A stretch of 64,000 nt of DNA from an uncultured Raoultella sp. (lineage in GTDB: Bacteria; Pseudomonadota; Gammaproteobacteria; Enterobacterales; Enterobacteriaceae): contig CAAEVH010000075.1 of the NCBI GenBank assembly GCA_900759445.1, forward strand, positions 14,930 to 78,929, written 5' to 3'. The translations under genes and the position numbers were made by a program. The stretch's first letter is position 1; every line of letters begins with the position of its first letter. Of this stretch, positions 35,823 through 45,389 are shown piece after piece. The notes below the pieces were generated by a model. That model worked only from the letters and a program-made list of their open reading frames with translations, was not told the origin of the DNA and searched no databases.

Positions 35823-36709
35823 TGCTGAAACATCCCCTGCTCCTCTCTGGCTTAATGGTGTCATGCCTGGCATGGGGCGCAGCGACACCGCGCGGCAGCG
35901 CGTATGACAGCCGGATGCAGAACGTCACGTACAACAGCCAGAACGCCACGGTCGTCAGTACCCGCCCCGGCTACGTCACCATGCTGGTGTTTGATGACGG
36001 TGAAACCGTTATCGATGCGCAGGCGGGTTTCCCCAAAGGCTGGACCGTGACGAAAAGCGACAACCGGGTGGGCGTCAGCCCGAACCCGATTACCCAGCCG
36101 GTCACGGACGCCAGCGGCAACAACGTCAGCCAGGTGTTTCTGCCGACGGCAAAAGACTGGAAAACCAATCTGTTCGTGGTGACCTCGAAGCGCGATTACA
36201 GCCTGGAACTGAACGTGCTGGATAAAGACTCGCCCGCCCAGGCCTTTGTTATCCGCTACCGCTATCCCGACGAACTGCGAAAAAAGTCTGCCGCCGCCAG
36301 CGCCGCCCGTCAGCAACATCAGCAGGAAGCACTGGACCGGCAGCGGATAGCGGCGGCATTCGGGCAGGCCACCACGCCGCGCAACTGGCGCTATACAAAA
36401 CGGGTGGCAGCTGGCTCAGCCTCCATCGCCCCGGACTTTACCTGGGATGACGGTCGTTTTGCGTATATCGGTTTTTCTCCTGCGAAAACCCTGCCATCCG
36501 TTTTCCGGGTGGTGAACGGCCTGGAGCAGGCGGTCACGCCCCGAACCATTAAACAGGGCAACTACACCGTGATGGCGGTTCCGGCATCGCCGCAACTGGT
36601 TCTGCGTTACGGCACCTCGGTGGTGGGGATCGAAAACGACGGATCCGGGCGTATCCCGCTGACCAACAGTGACACCGTTTCGCCGTCCGTTACGCTGGAG
36701 GCAAAATGA
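35819..36709 (+). CDS. virB9: VirB9-like outer membrane core protein
   Basis: A 296-residue periplasmic protein with a signal peptide (about 1-20, ending WGA), N-terminal beta domain (RPGYVTMLVFDDGETVIDAQAG), a Q/R-rich linker and C-terminal domain (NWRYTKRVAAGSASIAPDFTWDDGRFAYIGFSPAKTLPSVFRV) that binds VirB7 and VirB10. It can start at 35819 or one codon later. Ends 4 bp into virB10. Confidence 0.94.
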   Translation: MMLKHPLLLSGLMVSCLAWGAATPRGSAYDSRMQNVTYNSQNATVVSTRPGYVTMLVFDDGETVIDAQAGFPKGWTVTKSDNRVGVSPNPITQPVTDASGNNVSQVFLPTAKDWKTNLFVVTSKRDYSLELNVLDKDSPAQAFVIRYRYPDELRKKSAAASAARQQHQQEALDRQRIAAAFGQATTPRNWRYTKRVAAGSASIAPDFTWDDGRFAYIGFSPAKTLPSVFRVVNGLEQAVTPRTIKQGNYTVMAVPASPQLVLRYGTSVVGIENDGSGRIPLTNSDTVSPSVTLEAK

Positions 36710-38010
36710 CCGACAAATCTTTCCCGGACGAACCGGAAAAAACCACCGCAGAACGGGAAGCGGAAGCCCGTGAACGCGCCCACGCGGCAATGGCATATCA
36801 GGAGCCGGAGCAGAAAACGCCGCCCGGTCAGCCGGAAGTGACCCGTTTCCGTAAAGCTTCAGGTCGCCGCATGCTGATCGTCAGCCTGCTGAGTCTGGTC
36901 CTGGTCATCGCGCTGGCATCCGGTGGCGATCGTCTTCTCAGCGCCCTGAAAACGGGTGATGAGAAAGAATCTGGCACCGCGCCGCCCTCCTCCGGTACGG
37001 TGCAGCATGAGCGTAAGAATCTGGGTCTGGACAGTAACCCGTTTGGCCTGTTCGGGCCTGGGAGGCAGGAAAGCACAGACCCTGCCAGTCAGAGCGCCCC
37101 GGCCACTCCAGCTCTGCCGCCCGGGCCGCCCGCCCTGAACAAGGCGGCAGCACTGGCAGACGGGCTGAACAGCGACAGTACAGGGTCAGGCGACGATACA
37201 CGCACGTCCCGAAGCGGATCGCGCAACAACGCGGGAACGTCGGGCAGCCCGTCAGCCTCCACGGCGTACACATCCTGTCAGTCTGTACTGGTCAGTGGCG
37301 AAGATGGACGTCTGCGCTGCCCGGATACGACAGCACCGGCAGGCAGCAATAACAACGACAATCCGGGCGTTGCCAGTGTCACTGGTGTCAGGCGGCTGGG
37401 CCTCGATCCCGATCTCTATATCCCGGTGGATCGTTATATTCCGTGTTCGATGATGCGGCGCTTCGTATCCGATGTTGGCGGTCATATCTCCTGCCTGATT
37501 GGGGAGGATGTCTGGAGCGCCAGCAACCATGTGAAGCTGATCCCGGCCGGAACAGTCGCCCGTGGCGTCTACCGCACCGGCGCACTGCAACACGGGCGCA
37601 GCCGGATGTTTGTGCTGTGGACGGAGCTGCGCACGCCGGAGCCCGGCAGCCTGCAAATCCCGCTCACCGATACGCAGGCCACCGGCCCGCTCGGCGAGGC
37701 AGGGATCGCGGGCTGGATCGACAGCCATTTCTGGGCGCGTTTCGGCAACGCCCTGATGCTCAGTACCGTGCAGGACGTGGCGGCAGCGGCATCAGATGCC
37801 GCGCCGGGTAAAGACCGCAATACCGACTATACCGAAAACACCCGCGCCGCCACGGCGGAAATGGCGAAAACGACGCTGGAAAACAGCATCAATATCCCGC
37901 CCACGATGTACCTGAACCAGGGCGATGTGATCGGCATCATGACCGGTACGGATATTGATTTTTCCTCTGTTTATCAACTACGGCTGAAAAAGAAATGGTA
38001 TGAACGCTGA
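36706..38010 (+). CDS. virB10: VirB10-like channel scaffold
   Basis: A 434-residue TonB-like protein spanning both membranes: one transmembrane helix (about 51-70), a long Pro/Gly/Ser-rich periplasmic linker (about 75-190) and the C-terminal TrbI/VirB10 beta-barrel (DLYIPVDRYIPCSMMRRFVSDVGGHISCLIGEDVWSASN, MFVLWTELRTPEPGSLQIPL, LNQGDVIGIMTGTDIDF). Transmits ATP-driven signals to the outer membrane pore. Overlaps virB9 and virB11 by a few bases. Confidence 0.95.
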   Translation: MTDKSFPDEPEKTTAEREAEARERAHAAMAYQEPEQKTPPGQPEVTRFRKASGRRMLIVSLLSLVLVIALASGGDRLLSALKTGDEKESGTAPPSSGTVQHERKNLGLDSNPFGLFGPGRQESTDPASQSAPATPALPPGPPALNKAAALADGLNSDSTGSGDDTRTSRSGSRNNAGTSGSPSASTAYTSCQSVLVSGEDGRLRCPDTTAPAGSNNNDNPGVASVTGVRRLGLDPDLYIPVDRYIPCSMMRRFVSDVGGHISCLIGEDVWSASNHVKLIPAGTVARGVYRTGALQHGRSRMFVLWTELRTPEPGSLQIPLTDTQATGPLGEAGIAGWIDSHFWARFGNALMLSTVQDVAAAASDAAPGKDRNTDYTENTRAATAEMAKTTLENSINIPPTMYLNQGDVIGIMTGTDIDFSSVYQLRLKKKWYER

Positions 38011-39019
38011 AAACCTGTCACTGGATTTTATGAAAAACCGGCTGTTTGGCGACTTTCTTGCTCAGGATGGCCTGACAGAAATTGCTGTTAACCGGCCGGG
38101 TGAGCTGCATACAAAAATTCGGGGAAAATGGCAAAAACAGGCATCCCCCATCACGTTGCGTCAGTGCCATGCTTTTGCCAGAGCGCTGGCGTCCTGGCAT
38201 GACGATAATATTGACGATACATCACCCATCCTTTCTGCAACATTAGGATCTGGCGAACGTATTCAGGCGATTATTCCTCCGGCCTGTGAACGTAATACGG
38301 TGTCCATTACGCTGCGCAAACCCTCGTTTGAGCAGAAAACACATCAGTCATGGATTGATGCGGGATTTTATCAGCGCGTGGCCGGTCAGGAAAAAACGGA
38401 AAGTCAGGATAATGCACTAATCCGGTTATATCACAGCGGGGATATTCCCCACTTTATGGAAAAGGCGGTGGAATACGGCAAAACGATTTTTATTGTGGGT
38501 GAAACCGGCTCCGGCAAAACCACCTATATGAAAACGCTGCTGCATTATATTCCGCTGCATCTCCGTCTGGTAACGATTGAGGATAATCCCGAAATCCGTT
38601 TTTATCACCACAGCAATTATGTTCATCTTTTTTACCCGGCGGATGCCGGGGATAATGCTATTGTCACGCCCGGCAGGCTGATCCGTGCTAATTATCGTAT
38701 GAACCCTGACCGGATATTACTGGCGGAAATTCGTGGGCGGGAAGCGTGGGACGCGCTGAAAATTGTCGGCTCCGGGCATGAGGGGTTAATCACCTCCCTG
38801 CATGCGGGCTGTCCGGCAGAATGTATTGAAGGGATCATTGACCGCTGCTATGAAAACCCCGACTGCCGGAACATTCCTTTTGATGTGTTGTTACGCAAGG
38901 TACTTAAAAGCATTGATGTCATCGTCAGCATTGATATACACGGCGATGTGCGCCGGATGAGTGATATTTACTTTAAGCCAGTTCATTTAAACAGCACGAA
39001 AGAGACATTCAGAAAATAA
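38000..39019 (+). CDS. virB11: VirB11-like hexameric ATPase
   Basis: A 339-residue traffic ATPase. N-terminal domain (LAQDGLTEIAVNRPGELHTKIRGKW), Walker A VGETGSGKTTYM (about 166), Asp box (RLVTIEDNPEI), Walker B-like RILLAEIRGREAWDAL and His box SLHAG. Switches the machine between pilus assembly and DNA transfer. Its ATG lies inside the end of virB10. Confidence 0.95.
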   Translation: MNAENLSLDFMKNRLFGDFLAQDGLTEIAVNRPGELHTKIRGKWQKQASPITLRQCHAFARALASWHDDNIDDTSPILSATLGSGERIQAIIPPACERNTVSITLRKPSFEQKTHQSWIDAGFYQRVAGQEKTESQDNALIRLYHSGDIPHFMEKAVEYGKTIFIVGETGSGKTTYMKTLLHYIPLHLRLVTIEDNPEIRFYHHSNYVHLFYPADAGDNAIVTPGRLIRANYRMNPDRILLAEIRGREAWDALKIVGSGHEGLITSLHAGCPAECIEGIIDRCYENPDCRNIPFDVLLRKVLKSIDVIVSIDIHGDVRRMSDIYFKPVHLNSTKETFRK

Positions 39020-39079
39020 CCCCGACAAATAACATTAGCCAAAAAACGCAACCTTTAATTAATCATAATGGTAACTGAA

Positions 39080-39382
39080 ATGAAAAAAGCAATATCCTCC
39101 GTATTATTGTTCTGCGTTATTGCATCATGTTCAACATCTGTACTGGCTGCTGATGCCTGCGAGGTGGTGTTATGTATGTACGGTAAAGCAACCGGAAATG
39201 GCGGCGGCAGTGAATGTCATTCCGCTGAACGTGCATTCTTTAATATCGTGATAAAGAATAAACACGGCTTTCTTCCTGACCATACGGCCGATGCCAGACA
39301 ATCATTTTTAAGTGAATGTGATTTGGCAGACCCTGCGGCTATCAGTCAGATCATCAGTAAATATGGCCGCATTCGTGGTTAA
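39080..39382 (+). CDS. TrbM/KikA-type periplasmic conjugation protein
   Basis: A 100-residue secreted protein with a signal peptide (ending VLA) and the DACEVVLCMYGKATGNGGGSECHSAER...FF motif of the TrbM/KikA family (KikA of plasmid pKM101 is associated with killing of Klebsiella; TrbM is linked to mating). Five cysteines are in the mature part. The ATG at 39080 gives a normal signal peptide; another in-frame ATG lies at 39068. Last gene of the virB unit. Confidence 0.83.
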   Translation: MKKAISSVLLFCVIASCSTSVLAADACEVVLCMYGKATGNGGGSECHSAERAFFNIVIKNKHGFLPDHTADARQSFLSECDLADPAAISQIISKYGRIRG

Positions 39383-40081
39383 TACTGGCGAGACGGGCAC
39401 AGAGCATGACGGTTTTCAGGTTTTTACGGCTTCTATTTTTCGCGGATTAAGAAGCGAAGAAACAGGGGCCGTAAAAATGAGGCTGCGGACAGAAATATTT
39501 TCGCGGGTTAAGGAGCGAAAATAATTCAGGCACCGCACCTCACCTGCAAACAGCCGCGCCCACGCGGATTTTGCAGGCCGGGGGGAGCCGGATAAATTTC
39601 GCCGCCCCAGCGAGCGAAAAGCTGTCGCCCACGACAGCGGTTTACCCGGGGGGCGCAGCCCCGCACACCGTCGCAGCTAAGTCTCCGGCCCAAAGCCGGT
39701 AGCGTGGCGCGACCACCCTCTTTAAAGGTCAGCTTCCCTTTTATTCCCGCTGCGAGGAACGAGCAAAGGGAAGAAAAAGGCGAAAGCGACCGTCTTAAAG
39801 AGGGTGGTCGCGCGTAGCGGACGACGGTGTGCCGCCTTTGACCCTGGGGGTTTTGGCGTGGCGTCCAGCCGCGACATTACCCCCATGCACCGAGCAATAA
39901 GGGCGTCCAGCCCGCATGTACCGGCGCACGCCGTTTCGTGCAGGGAAGCATGCTTTCCTGCACATGGCCGCACAGCGGCCACCTTCTTTACCCCATACGC
40001 TCGCCCCGTCTTTTCGCCCGACACCGTGGGGCGAACTGATGGGGCGATGTCATGGGGCGAACTGCTGACGAAGGAGGCATC
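39383..40081. other. Candidate origin of transfer (oriT), repeat-rich
   Basis: A 700 bp non-coding stretch before mobB with dense structure. (1) Three inverted repeats TTTCGC-N10/11-GCGAAA (about 39438-39459, 39498-39521, 39597-39619; the second has 7 bp arms). (2) Hairpin GCTGTCG/CGACAGC (39621-39638). (3) Nested inverted repeats: 11 bp at 39663-39673 with 39822-39832; 19 bp at 39707-39725 with 39795-39813; 9 bp at 39733-39741 with 39765-39773. CloDF13-type systems have oriT next to mobB, so this is the best oriT candidate. The nick site cannot be placed. Confidence 0.65.
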
Positions 40082-41941
40082 GTGATTTTGAATAAGCTGG
40101 CCGTTTCACTGTCGCCGATAGTGAATGGGATGCTGGCGGTGCTGGCTTTTGTGCAACAGCATCAGCTGATGCTGGCGCTGTTATCGGGGCTGACGATGCC
40201 GTTTTTCGCCTCGTTGAAAAGCGATGAACGGCAAAAAGCCCCGCTGTGGCAAAAGATGATTATTGCTTTTTCAATGCTGTGTTTTCTCTCCGGCACACTG
40301 GCCCCGATAGTTATCGGATCCTTCCAGTGGCTGTATAAGACCAGACTCACCAGTGATAATACGGTACTAGCCTGGTCAGCACGGATTGCTTTCACTGTGA
40401 CCGGGATTATTTTTCATATTATACTTCGCCGGGTATTCACGCCGGAACTGGATAAAATAAAGAAACGCCTTGTTAAAAAAACCACCCTTGAACGGGAATT
40501 GCGCACCGATGTCCGCACCGTAAAGTCCCTGCTGCCGGAAACACTGCATTATGATCCGCTGGATTATATCGACCTGAATAAAGGCATTTTTACTGGCATG
40601 GACAGGGAGAACGAACCAATGTATCTCCCGTTAAATGACTGGCAGAAACAGCACGCGGATATTATCGGCACCACCGGAGCCGGTAAAGGGGTAGCTGCCG
40701 GGATATTGCTATATCAAAGTATTATTGCCGGTGAAGGAGTGTTTGTTATGGACCCCAAAGACGATGAATGGGCACCACACCTTTACCGGAAAGCCTGCGA
40801 GGATGCAGGAAAACCCTTTGCCTTAATTGACCTGCGAAAACAGCACTACCAGTTAAATCTGATTGAAGATATCACGCCCGATGAACTGGAAGAATTGTTC
40901 GTAGCAGGTTTCAGCCTGGCGGAAAAAGGGCAGGAATCGGATTTTTATCGCATTGATGACCGAAAAGCCGCGCGTATCGCCGCACAATTTGTCAGTGATA
41001 ATCCATCGGCAACAATCCGTGATGTCTATAACGGTGATTACGTTCAGGGAGTTGCCGAAAAAATCAAAGCATTTTTCGGCAAGATTGAGGAACTGGCAAT
41101 ACTCAATGCCATTAACTCACCAGAAGGCTTTTCGCTTAAGCACATATTTGATGAGGGCGGCTGCTGTTATGTTGTCGGCTCCATGCGAAACAGCAAAATT
41201 ATTACCGCCCAGCGCATGCTGCTGGTTCGCCTTTACCAACTGGCAGAAAAGCGCGATCGAGTAACAGACGTACCCCGCCCCATTGCTATTTATCTTTCCG
41301 AGCTGAAATACCATTTATCCAGACCAGCGCTGGAAGGTTTAGGTGCGGCGCGGGATAAAGGCGTACACATTATTATGGACCACCAGTCCATCGCCGATTT
41401 AAACGACTGCCCGGCAGATTTGAAAGGTGACGCCGTTGTCGGTGCGGTTGTTGAAAATGCAAAATTCAAGCTGGTATACCGGGTTATGGACCCGGATACA
41501 GCGGAATGGGTGGCGAGAATGTCAGGCACGATTCTGGTGGATGATGAACTCCGTAAAGCGAAAACGGATAATATGCTGACGGAAACGATCGACAGTGAGC
41601 GCACAATCCGCCAGGCCGAACGTTTCTTTATTGACAGCAATATGATCCTGAACCTGCCCGATTTTGTCAGCTTTATCTTTACGACAAAAACGCTACCTTC
41701 TGCTTCACTGATTTCACCGATAAAGGTCAGAAAGCGTCAGCTAAAAATCTTCTCGGTTTCCCCTGATATTGCCGCATCGGCGGCACCGGTGAAAATCGCA
41801 CTGGATTTTGACGAGGATGATAAACCATCCATACAGGATGTAATGACAACGTACCCGGATCTTTTCTTCAACGGAAGCGAAGTCAAACCGGCAGAGCCCC
41901 AACCTGATGAGGGAGAACACCTGTCCCCGCTGGATTTTTAA
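40082..41941 (+). CDS. mobB: MobB-like type IV coupling protein
   Basis: A 619-residue VirD4/TraD-like ATPase that brings the relaxase-DNA complex to the VirB channel. Two or three N-terminal transmembrane helices (about 10-35, 48-75, 95-115), Walker A IGTTGAGKGVAAG (about 193), Walker B-like VFVMDPKDDEW and the conserved IIMDHQSIADL region. Resembles MobB of CloDF13 and ICEKp. GTG 40082 has AAGGAGG 5 nt upstream; the longer frame to 40052 has no site. The acidic, proline-rich C-terminus is typical. Confidence 0.9.
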   Translation: MILNKLAVSLSPIVNGMLAVLAFVQQHQLMLALLSGLTMPFFASLKSDERQKAPLWQKMIIAFSMLCFLSGTLAPIVIGSFQWLYKTRLTSDNTVLAWSARIAFTVTGIIFHIILRRVFTPELDKIKKRLVKKTTLERELRTDVRTVKSLLPETLHYDPLDYIDLNKGIFTGMDRENEPMYLPLNDWQKQHADIIGTTGAGKGVAAGILLYQSIIAGEGVFVMDPKDDEWAPHLYRKACEDAGKPFALIDLRKQHYQLNLIEDITPDELEELFVAGFSLAEKGQESDFYRIDDRKAARIAAQFVSDNPSATIRDVYNGDYVQGVAEKIKAFFGKIEELAILNAINSPEGFSLKHIFDEGGCCYVVGSMRNSKIITAQRMLLVRLYQLAEKRDRVTDVPRPIAIYLSELKYHLSRPALEGLGAARDKGVHIIMDHQSIADLNDCPADLKGDAVVGAVVENAKFKLVYRVMDPDTAEWVARMSGTILVDDELRKAKTDNMLTETIDSERTIRQAERFFIDSNMILNLPDFVSFIFTTKTLPSASLISPIKVRKRQLKIFSVSPDIAASAAPVKIALDFDEDDKPSIQDVMTTYPDLFFNGSEVKPAEPQPDEGEHLSPLDF

Positions 41942-41950
41942 GGAGCGGTT

Positions 41951-42697
41951 ATGCTGATTTCGACATATCACGAGCGCCAGACACGCAACAGAGAAAAAAT
42001 AAAACAACTGCTGAACTTCCTGAAAGAAGAAACCTACAGCGATTTCAAAACGCTGATGCTGCTATTTGGTTTCCGGGATCATAAATCGCTTTATTCGCTG
42101 CTGGCAAAAACTGAGAAAATGGGGTTAATCCAGAAGCATGTGCTTGAATCACGGACAATGAAGATTTCATTATGGGGGATCACCAGCGACGGGCTGGCGG
42201 TGGTGTTAACCCCGGATGATAAAATCTTTCCCGCGAGGTTTGAACCGTTCAGAATTACCGGCTGGACGCTGGAGCATCATCTTGATAATCAGGCCGCCAG
42301 ACTTATTCTGGAGAAAAAAGGTGCTTCGGGATGGATTAACGGCGACCGGACCACTTTTATCAGCCAGTATCAGGTGAAACATCGCCCGGACGGGTTACTG
42401 ACCCTGCCTGACGGTAACGTTATTGCCATTGAAACCGAGCGCCGCCTGAAAACCCGAGCTCGTTATCAGTCGATCATGGCAAGCCACCTGCTGGCCCGTA
42501 CCCGCAAGCAGTGGATTTACGTTTTTTATGTTGTACCCGATCCACAGAAGAAGCGTGCACTTGAACTGCTGTTTGACAGCATCAGGCATGTCATCATCAA
42601 CCATCAGCACGTCCCGCTGGAAGAACGCCACCGCCGGGTGTTTCGCATTTATACCCTTGATGAACTGAAACGCCTGTCATTAGACAGCTATACGTAA
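41951..42697 (+). CDS. mobC: MobC-type relaxase (MOBC family)
   Basis: A 248-residue protein close in size to CloDF13 MobC (about 243), a relaxase with a restriction-endonuclease-like fold instead of the usual HUH fold. N-terminal winged-helix-like part (SDFKTLMLLFGFRDHKSLYSLLAKTEKMGLIQK); the putative catalytic region KHRPDGLLTLPDGNVIAIETERRLKTRARY contains the D-x(n)-E-x-E/R pattern. It follows mobB by 9 bp. It would nick oriT to start transfer. Confidence 0.88.
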   Translation: MLISTYHERQTRNREKIKQLLNFLKEETYSDFKTLMLLFGFRDHKSLYSLLAKTEKMGLIQKHVLESRTMKISLWGITSDGLAVVLTPDDKIFPARFEPFRITGWTLEHHLDNQAARLILEKKGASGWINGDRTTFISQYQVKHRPDGLLTLPDGNVIAIETERRLKTRARYQSIMASHLLARTRKQWIYVFYVVPDPQKKRALELLFDSIRHVIINHQHVPLEERHRRVFRIYTLDELKRLSLDSYT

Positions 42698-42730
42698 GCT
42701 TTTACACAGGCCAACATGGTGGCCTCACCG

Positions 42731-42753
42731 GCCTGGCGGCGATACCGCCAGGC
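42731..42753 (+). terminator. Hairpin after mobC
   Basis: A 9 bp stem GCCTGGCGG / CCGCCAGGC with a 5 nt loop, 34 bp after mobC. It lacks a U tract, so termination may be factor-assisted. Confidence 0.5.
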
Positions 42754-42890
42754 CAGAAATTATTTATTCCACTGCGAGGCGCAGACTGTTCGGTACTCGC
42801 TGTGCTGCGTTCCGCCTCAGCCTGCGCCTTGCAGCGTTGCCGGTTAAAAACCATGTAACCGCATTCCCTTGCGGTTGTCCGGCTCCGGCC

Positions 42891-43838
42891 TCAGAGTTTA
42901 TCCATCAGATAACGATGCGCTTTAGAGGCGGCGCTGGCCGCTTTGAAAATATAGCGCCTGTCGTTTTTCAGAGCTTTCAGCCAGGAAGCAATGTAGCTTT
43001 CATGTTGTACCTCTCCCTCAATCCCCAGGTCCGCCATCAGAAAAGCACTTCCCAGCTCCGCCACCAGTTCTTCCTCTGCATAATCCGCACTGCCAAACTT
43101 CCCTTTCATTTCACGGTTCAGGCGTTTTTTACCCCCACTCCAGTGGACAAGCTCATGCAGGCCGGTAGCATAGAAGTTAGCCGCATCAGCGAATAGATGG
43201 CGCTCCGGTAACCAGACTTCATCAGTTGATGGGCTGAAAAAGGCGTTTTGTCCTTTCTCAATGATGTTTGCGCCGCTCTTCCTGAACAGATTTTCAGCCT
43301 GCGGCAACGGGGCAAATGTCGCTTCCGGACTGACAGTTACCTTTGTCAGAGGCAAGCCGTCGATTTGCTGAACGTTAAACACGGTGAAAGTTTTCAGCAT
43401 CGGGATATGGTCGATTTCTCCGGCGTCGTTTTCCTTCTCCAGCGTGGTGTAGAAAATGGCTGTAGTGCCACGTTCACGCGTGCGAACCTGTCCACCTACC
43501 GACTGGGCCTGTTTATAGGTCAACCAGCGTGAATCGCTGAACCCCTGTTTTGATGCACTGCTCCACAGCAACATGATATTCATGCCACTGTAGGCCACGC
43601 CGGTGGCGTAATTAGATGGCAATCCAGACATGCCGGATACACGCTGCCACGGGCAGGACCAGGGTTTAACACCGGCTTCCAGCGCTGCAATGATGTTGTC
43701 GGTAACGGTCTGATAAATATCCTTTCTGGTTTTAGAAAATTTCGTTTTTGAGGAGCCTGACGGGTCCAGCGGGGATACGCTGGTCGCCGCTGCGGTGTTA
43801 GGGGCGCTTGTCCGGGGGTAATGCAGGGAAATTGTCAT
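42891..43838 (-). CDS. ArdC-like antirestriction protein with zincin domain
   Basis: A 315-residue protein. N-terminal ArdC single-stranded-DNA-binding domain (RKDIYQTVTDNIIAALEAGVKPWSCPW, NYATGVAYSGMNIMLLW, WLTYKQAQSVGGQVRTRERGTTAIFY) and C-terminal metallopeptidase-like domain with HELVH at 228-232. ArdC proteins protect incoming conjugative DNA from restriction. ATG 43838 follows GGAGA; a longer frame (to 44096) lies in the leader and has no ribosome site. Opposite strand to the mob genes. Confidence 0.9.
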   Translation of the reverse strand: MTISLHYPRTSAPNTAAATSVSPLDPSGSSKTKFSKTRKDIYQTVTDNIIAALEAGVKPWSCPWQRVSGMSGLPSNYATGVAYSGMNIMLLWSSASKQGFSDSRWLTYKQAQSVGGQVRTRERGTTAIFYTTLEKENDAGEIDHIPMLKTFTVFNVQQIDGLPLTKVTVSPEATFAPLPQAENLFRKSGANIIEKGQNAFFSPSTDEVWLPERHLFADAANFYATGLHELVHWSGGKKRLNREMKGKFGSADYAEEELVAELGSAFLMADLGIEGEVQHESYIASWLKALKNDRRYIFKAASAASKAHRYLMDKL

Positions 43839-44346
43839 GGTTTTTTCTCCGTCAGTGTGTGATTTTCGTCTTCGTATCGCCTGACGGTTCGCTTTCCCGG
43901 CATCGTTCTGTCCTGCAAGGGCGCAGCATGCGTGCCATTTACCCTTGCGGGACGGGTTGTGTTGGGAAACGATTAACCTGAAGTAGATACGGAGAACGAA
44001 AAGTGCACAGGAGAAAAAACTTGCCCCTGCATAGCGGGTGTAGCGCCCCTTAGTTCGCTGCGGTGAAATGTTGTTGGGAAAGGCAGTGTTTTGCATTAAA
44101 AATACGGTTCATGTTTTGCTTTCAGACTAGATGTTCACATGCCCTCTATTGATTATCGCACAGTGCTATATCTGCATATCTCTTAAGATCCGAGATACAC
44201 GCTACCAGCTAAAGCTGAAGCAAAAAGAAGAAAATTAGTCCCAAAAAGTTCTCGATGACAGCTCGTAAAAGTGGTGCAATTATGTGCAGTAACGGTAAGA
44301 TAATTCCTATCTACACACTAAAATTAAACTTAAGGAAGCGTTTACT
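43839..44346. other. Intergenic region between ardC and the SIR2 gene
   Basis: About 500 bp. The left half is GC-rich and upstream of ardC on the minus strand (leader and promoter area); the right half is AT-rich and precedes the SIR2 gene. The composition switch near 44100 marks the left border of the defence island. I see no gene and no clear promoter. Confidence 0.4.
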
Positions 44347-45387
44347 GTGGCAATGCAACGAGCATACTACGGTCAGGATCGGGATCGAGAGTATTTTGAG
44401 CGTGTTTTTCAGTCAGCAAACATCAACTTTCTTATCGGCTCCGGAGCGTCACTACCAGCTATCCGCATACTAGGAGATATCGAAGCGCAACTAGAAGAGC
44501 ACGTGCGTTCAGGAGATGACTTAGCCTATTTTCAGCAAGCAGGCGATTTTCTAACCTCAGTTTGGGAAGCTAATGACGTTCTACTCGATAGAACTCAGCA
44601 AGGTATACCGCATAGTCAACCCACGTTAGATAACGTAACTGTCACTCGCACCTATTACTCCAGTTTCCTACACTCTCTTGAAAAGATTCTTACCCAAAGA
44701 AGAACTGGCCTATTACCTAGGAGAATAAATCTCTTTACCACAAATTATGATCTGTTTATCGAAGATGCTGCCGTCAAAAGCTATAACGTTATCTTAAATG
44801 ATGGGTTTAGTCGGCGAGGAAATTTGTATGGTGCACATTTATTTGATCCAGCCAGCTTCTACCATACGACTCATGCTACTGGAAACCTTTATAACTATAG
44901 CGTTGAGCTACCGACAATAAACCTGATTAAGCTTCATGGTTCTTTATCATGGCTTAAATATAAAAATGATTTTTACTACCAAGTACCCCCATTGAGACCT
45001 GTAGCTTTTGCTACCCATGAAGAACTAAGAAATTGGGTGCTATCACATGCACTCATTCTTCCCAGAAAGGATAAATTTCGCGAAACTCTTCTTGAAAATA
45101 TCTATTACGATCTTCTTAGAAGTTATTCTAATGAATTAGACAAGGAAGGAGCATTGCTTATAGTTTTTGGTTTCTCATTTGCAGATGAACACATAGAGAC
45201 GTTAACAAAAAAAGCGCTAAGAAACATGTCTCTTAAAGTTATAATATTTTCCTATAATGAAATTTCTCGAATCGCATTTATGGAAAAATTCAGAGACTAC
45301 TCTAATGTGGAAATAGTTTACACTCCAGGTAAAGAATTAGATTTCACTAAGGTAAACGAAATTATAAATTGTTTTCTGAGGAGATAA
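44347..45387 (+). CDS. SIR2-domain defence NADase/effector (SIR2-HerA system)
   Basis: A 346-residue SIR2-like protein: NFLIGSGASLPAI (NAD-binding glycine motif, about 28-38), LFTTNYDLFIED, NLIKLHGSLSW (catalytic-histidine region) and LLIVFGFSFADEHI. This is the SIR2_2 subgroup found in phage defence, where NAD depletion or nuclease action kills infected cells. GTG 44347 has AAGGA 10 nt upstream. It ends 2 bp before the HerA gene. Confidence 0.88.
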   Translation: MAMQRAYYGQDRDREYFERVFQSANINFLIGSGASLPAIRILGDIEAQLEEHVRSGDDLAYFQQAGDFLTSVWEANDVLLDRTQQGIPHSQPTLDNVTVTRTYYSSFLHSLEKILTQRRTGLLPRRINLFTTNYDLFIEDAAVKSYNVILNDGFSRRGNLYGAHLFDPASFYHTTHATGNLYNYSVELPTINLIKLHGSLSWLKYKNDFYYQVPPLRPVAFATHEELRNWVLSHALILPRKDKFRETLLENIYYDLLRSYSNELDKEGALLIVFGFSFADEHIETLTKKALRNMSLKVIIFSYNEISRIAFMEKFRDYSNVEIVYTPGKELDFTKVNEIINCFLRR

Positions 45388-45389
45388 CT

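Noticed and set aside
36938..37811. Overlapping ORFs on both strands within virB10
   Set aside because: They arise from GC-rich low-complexity linker DNA; virB10 is conserved and continuous.
39720..40080. ORFs across the oriT-like region (39722-40024 minus, 39804-40085 plus)
   Set aside because: They have no ribosome site and run through the inverted repeats; compositional artefacts of GC-rich DNA.
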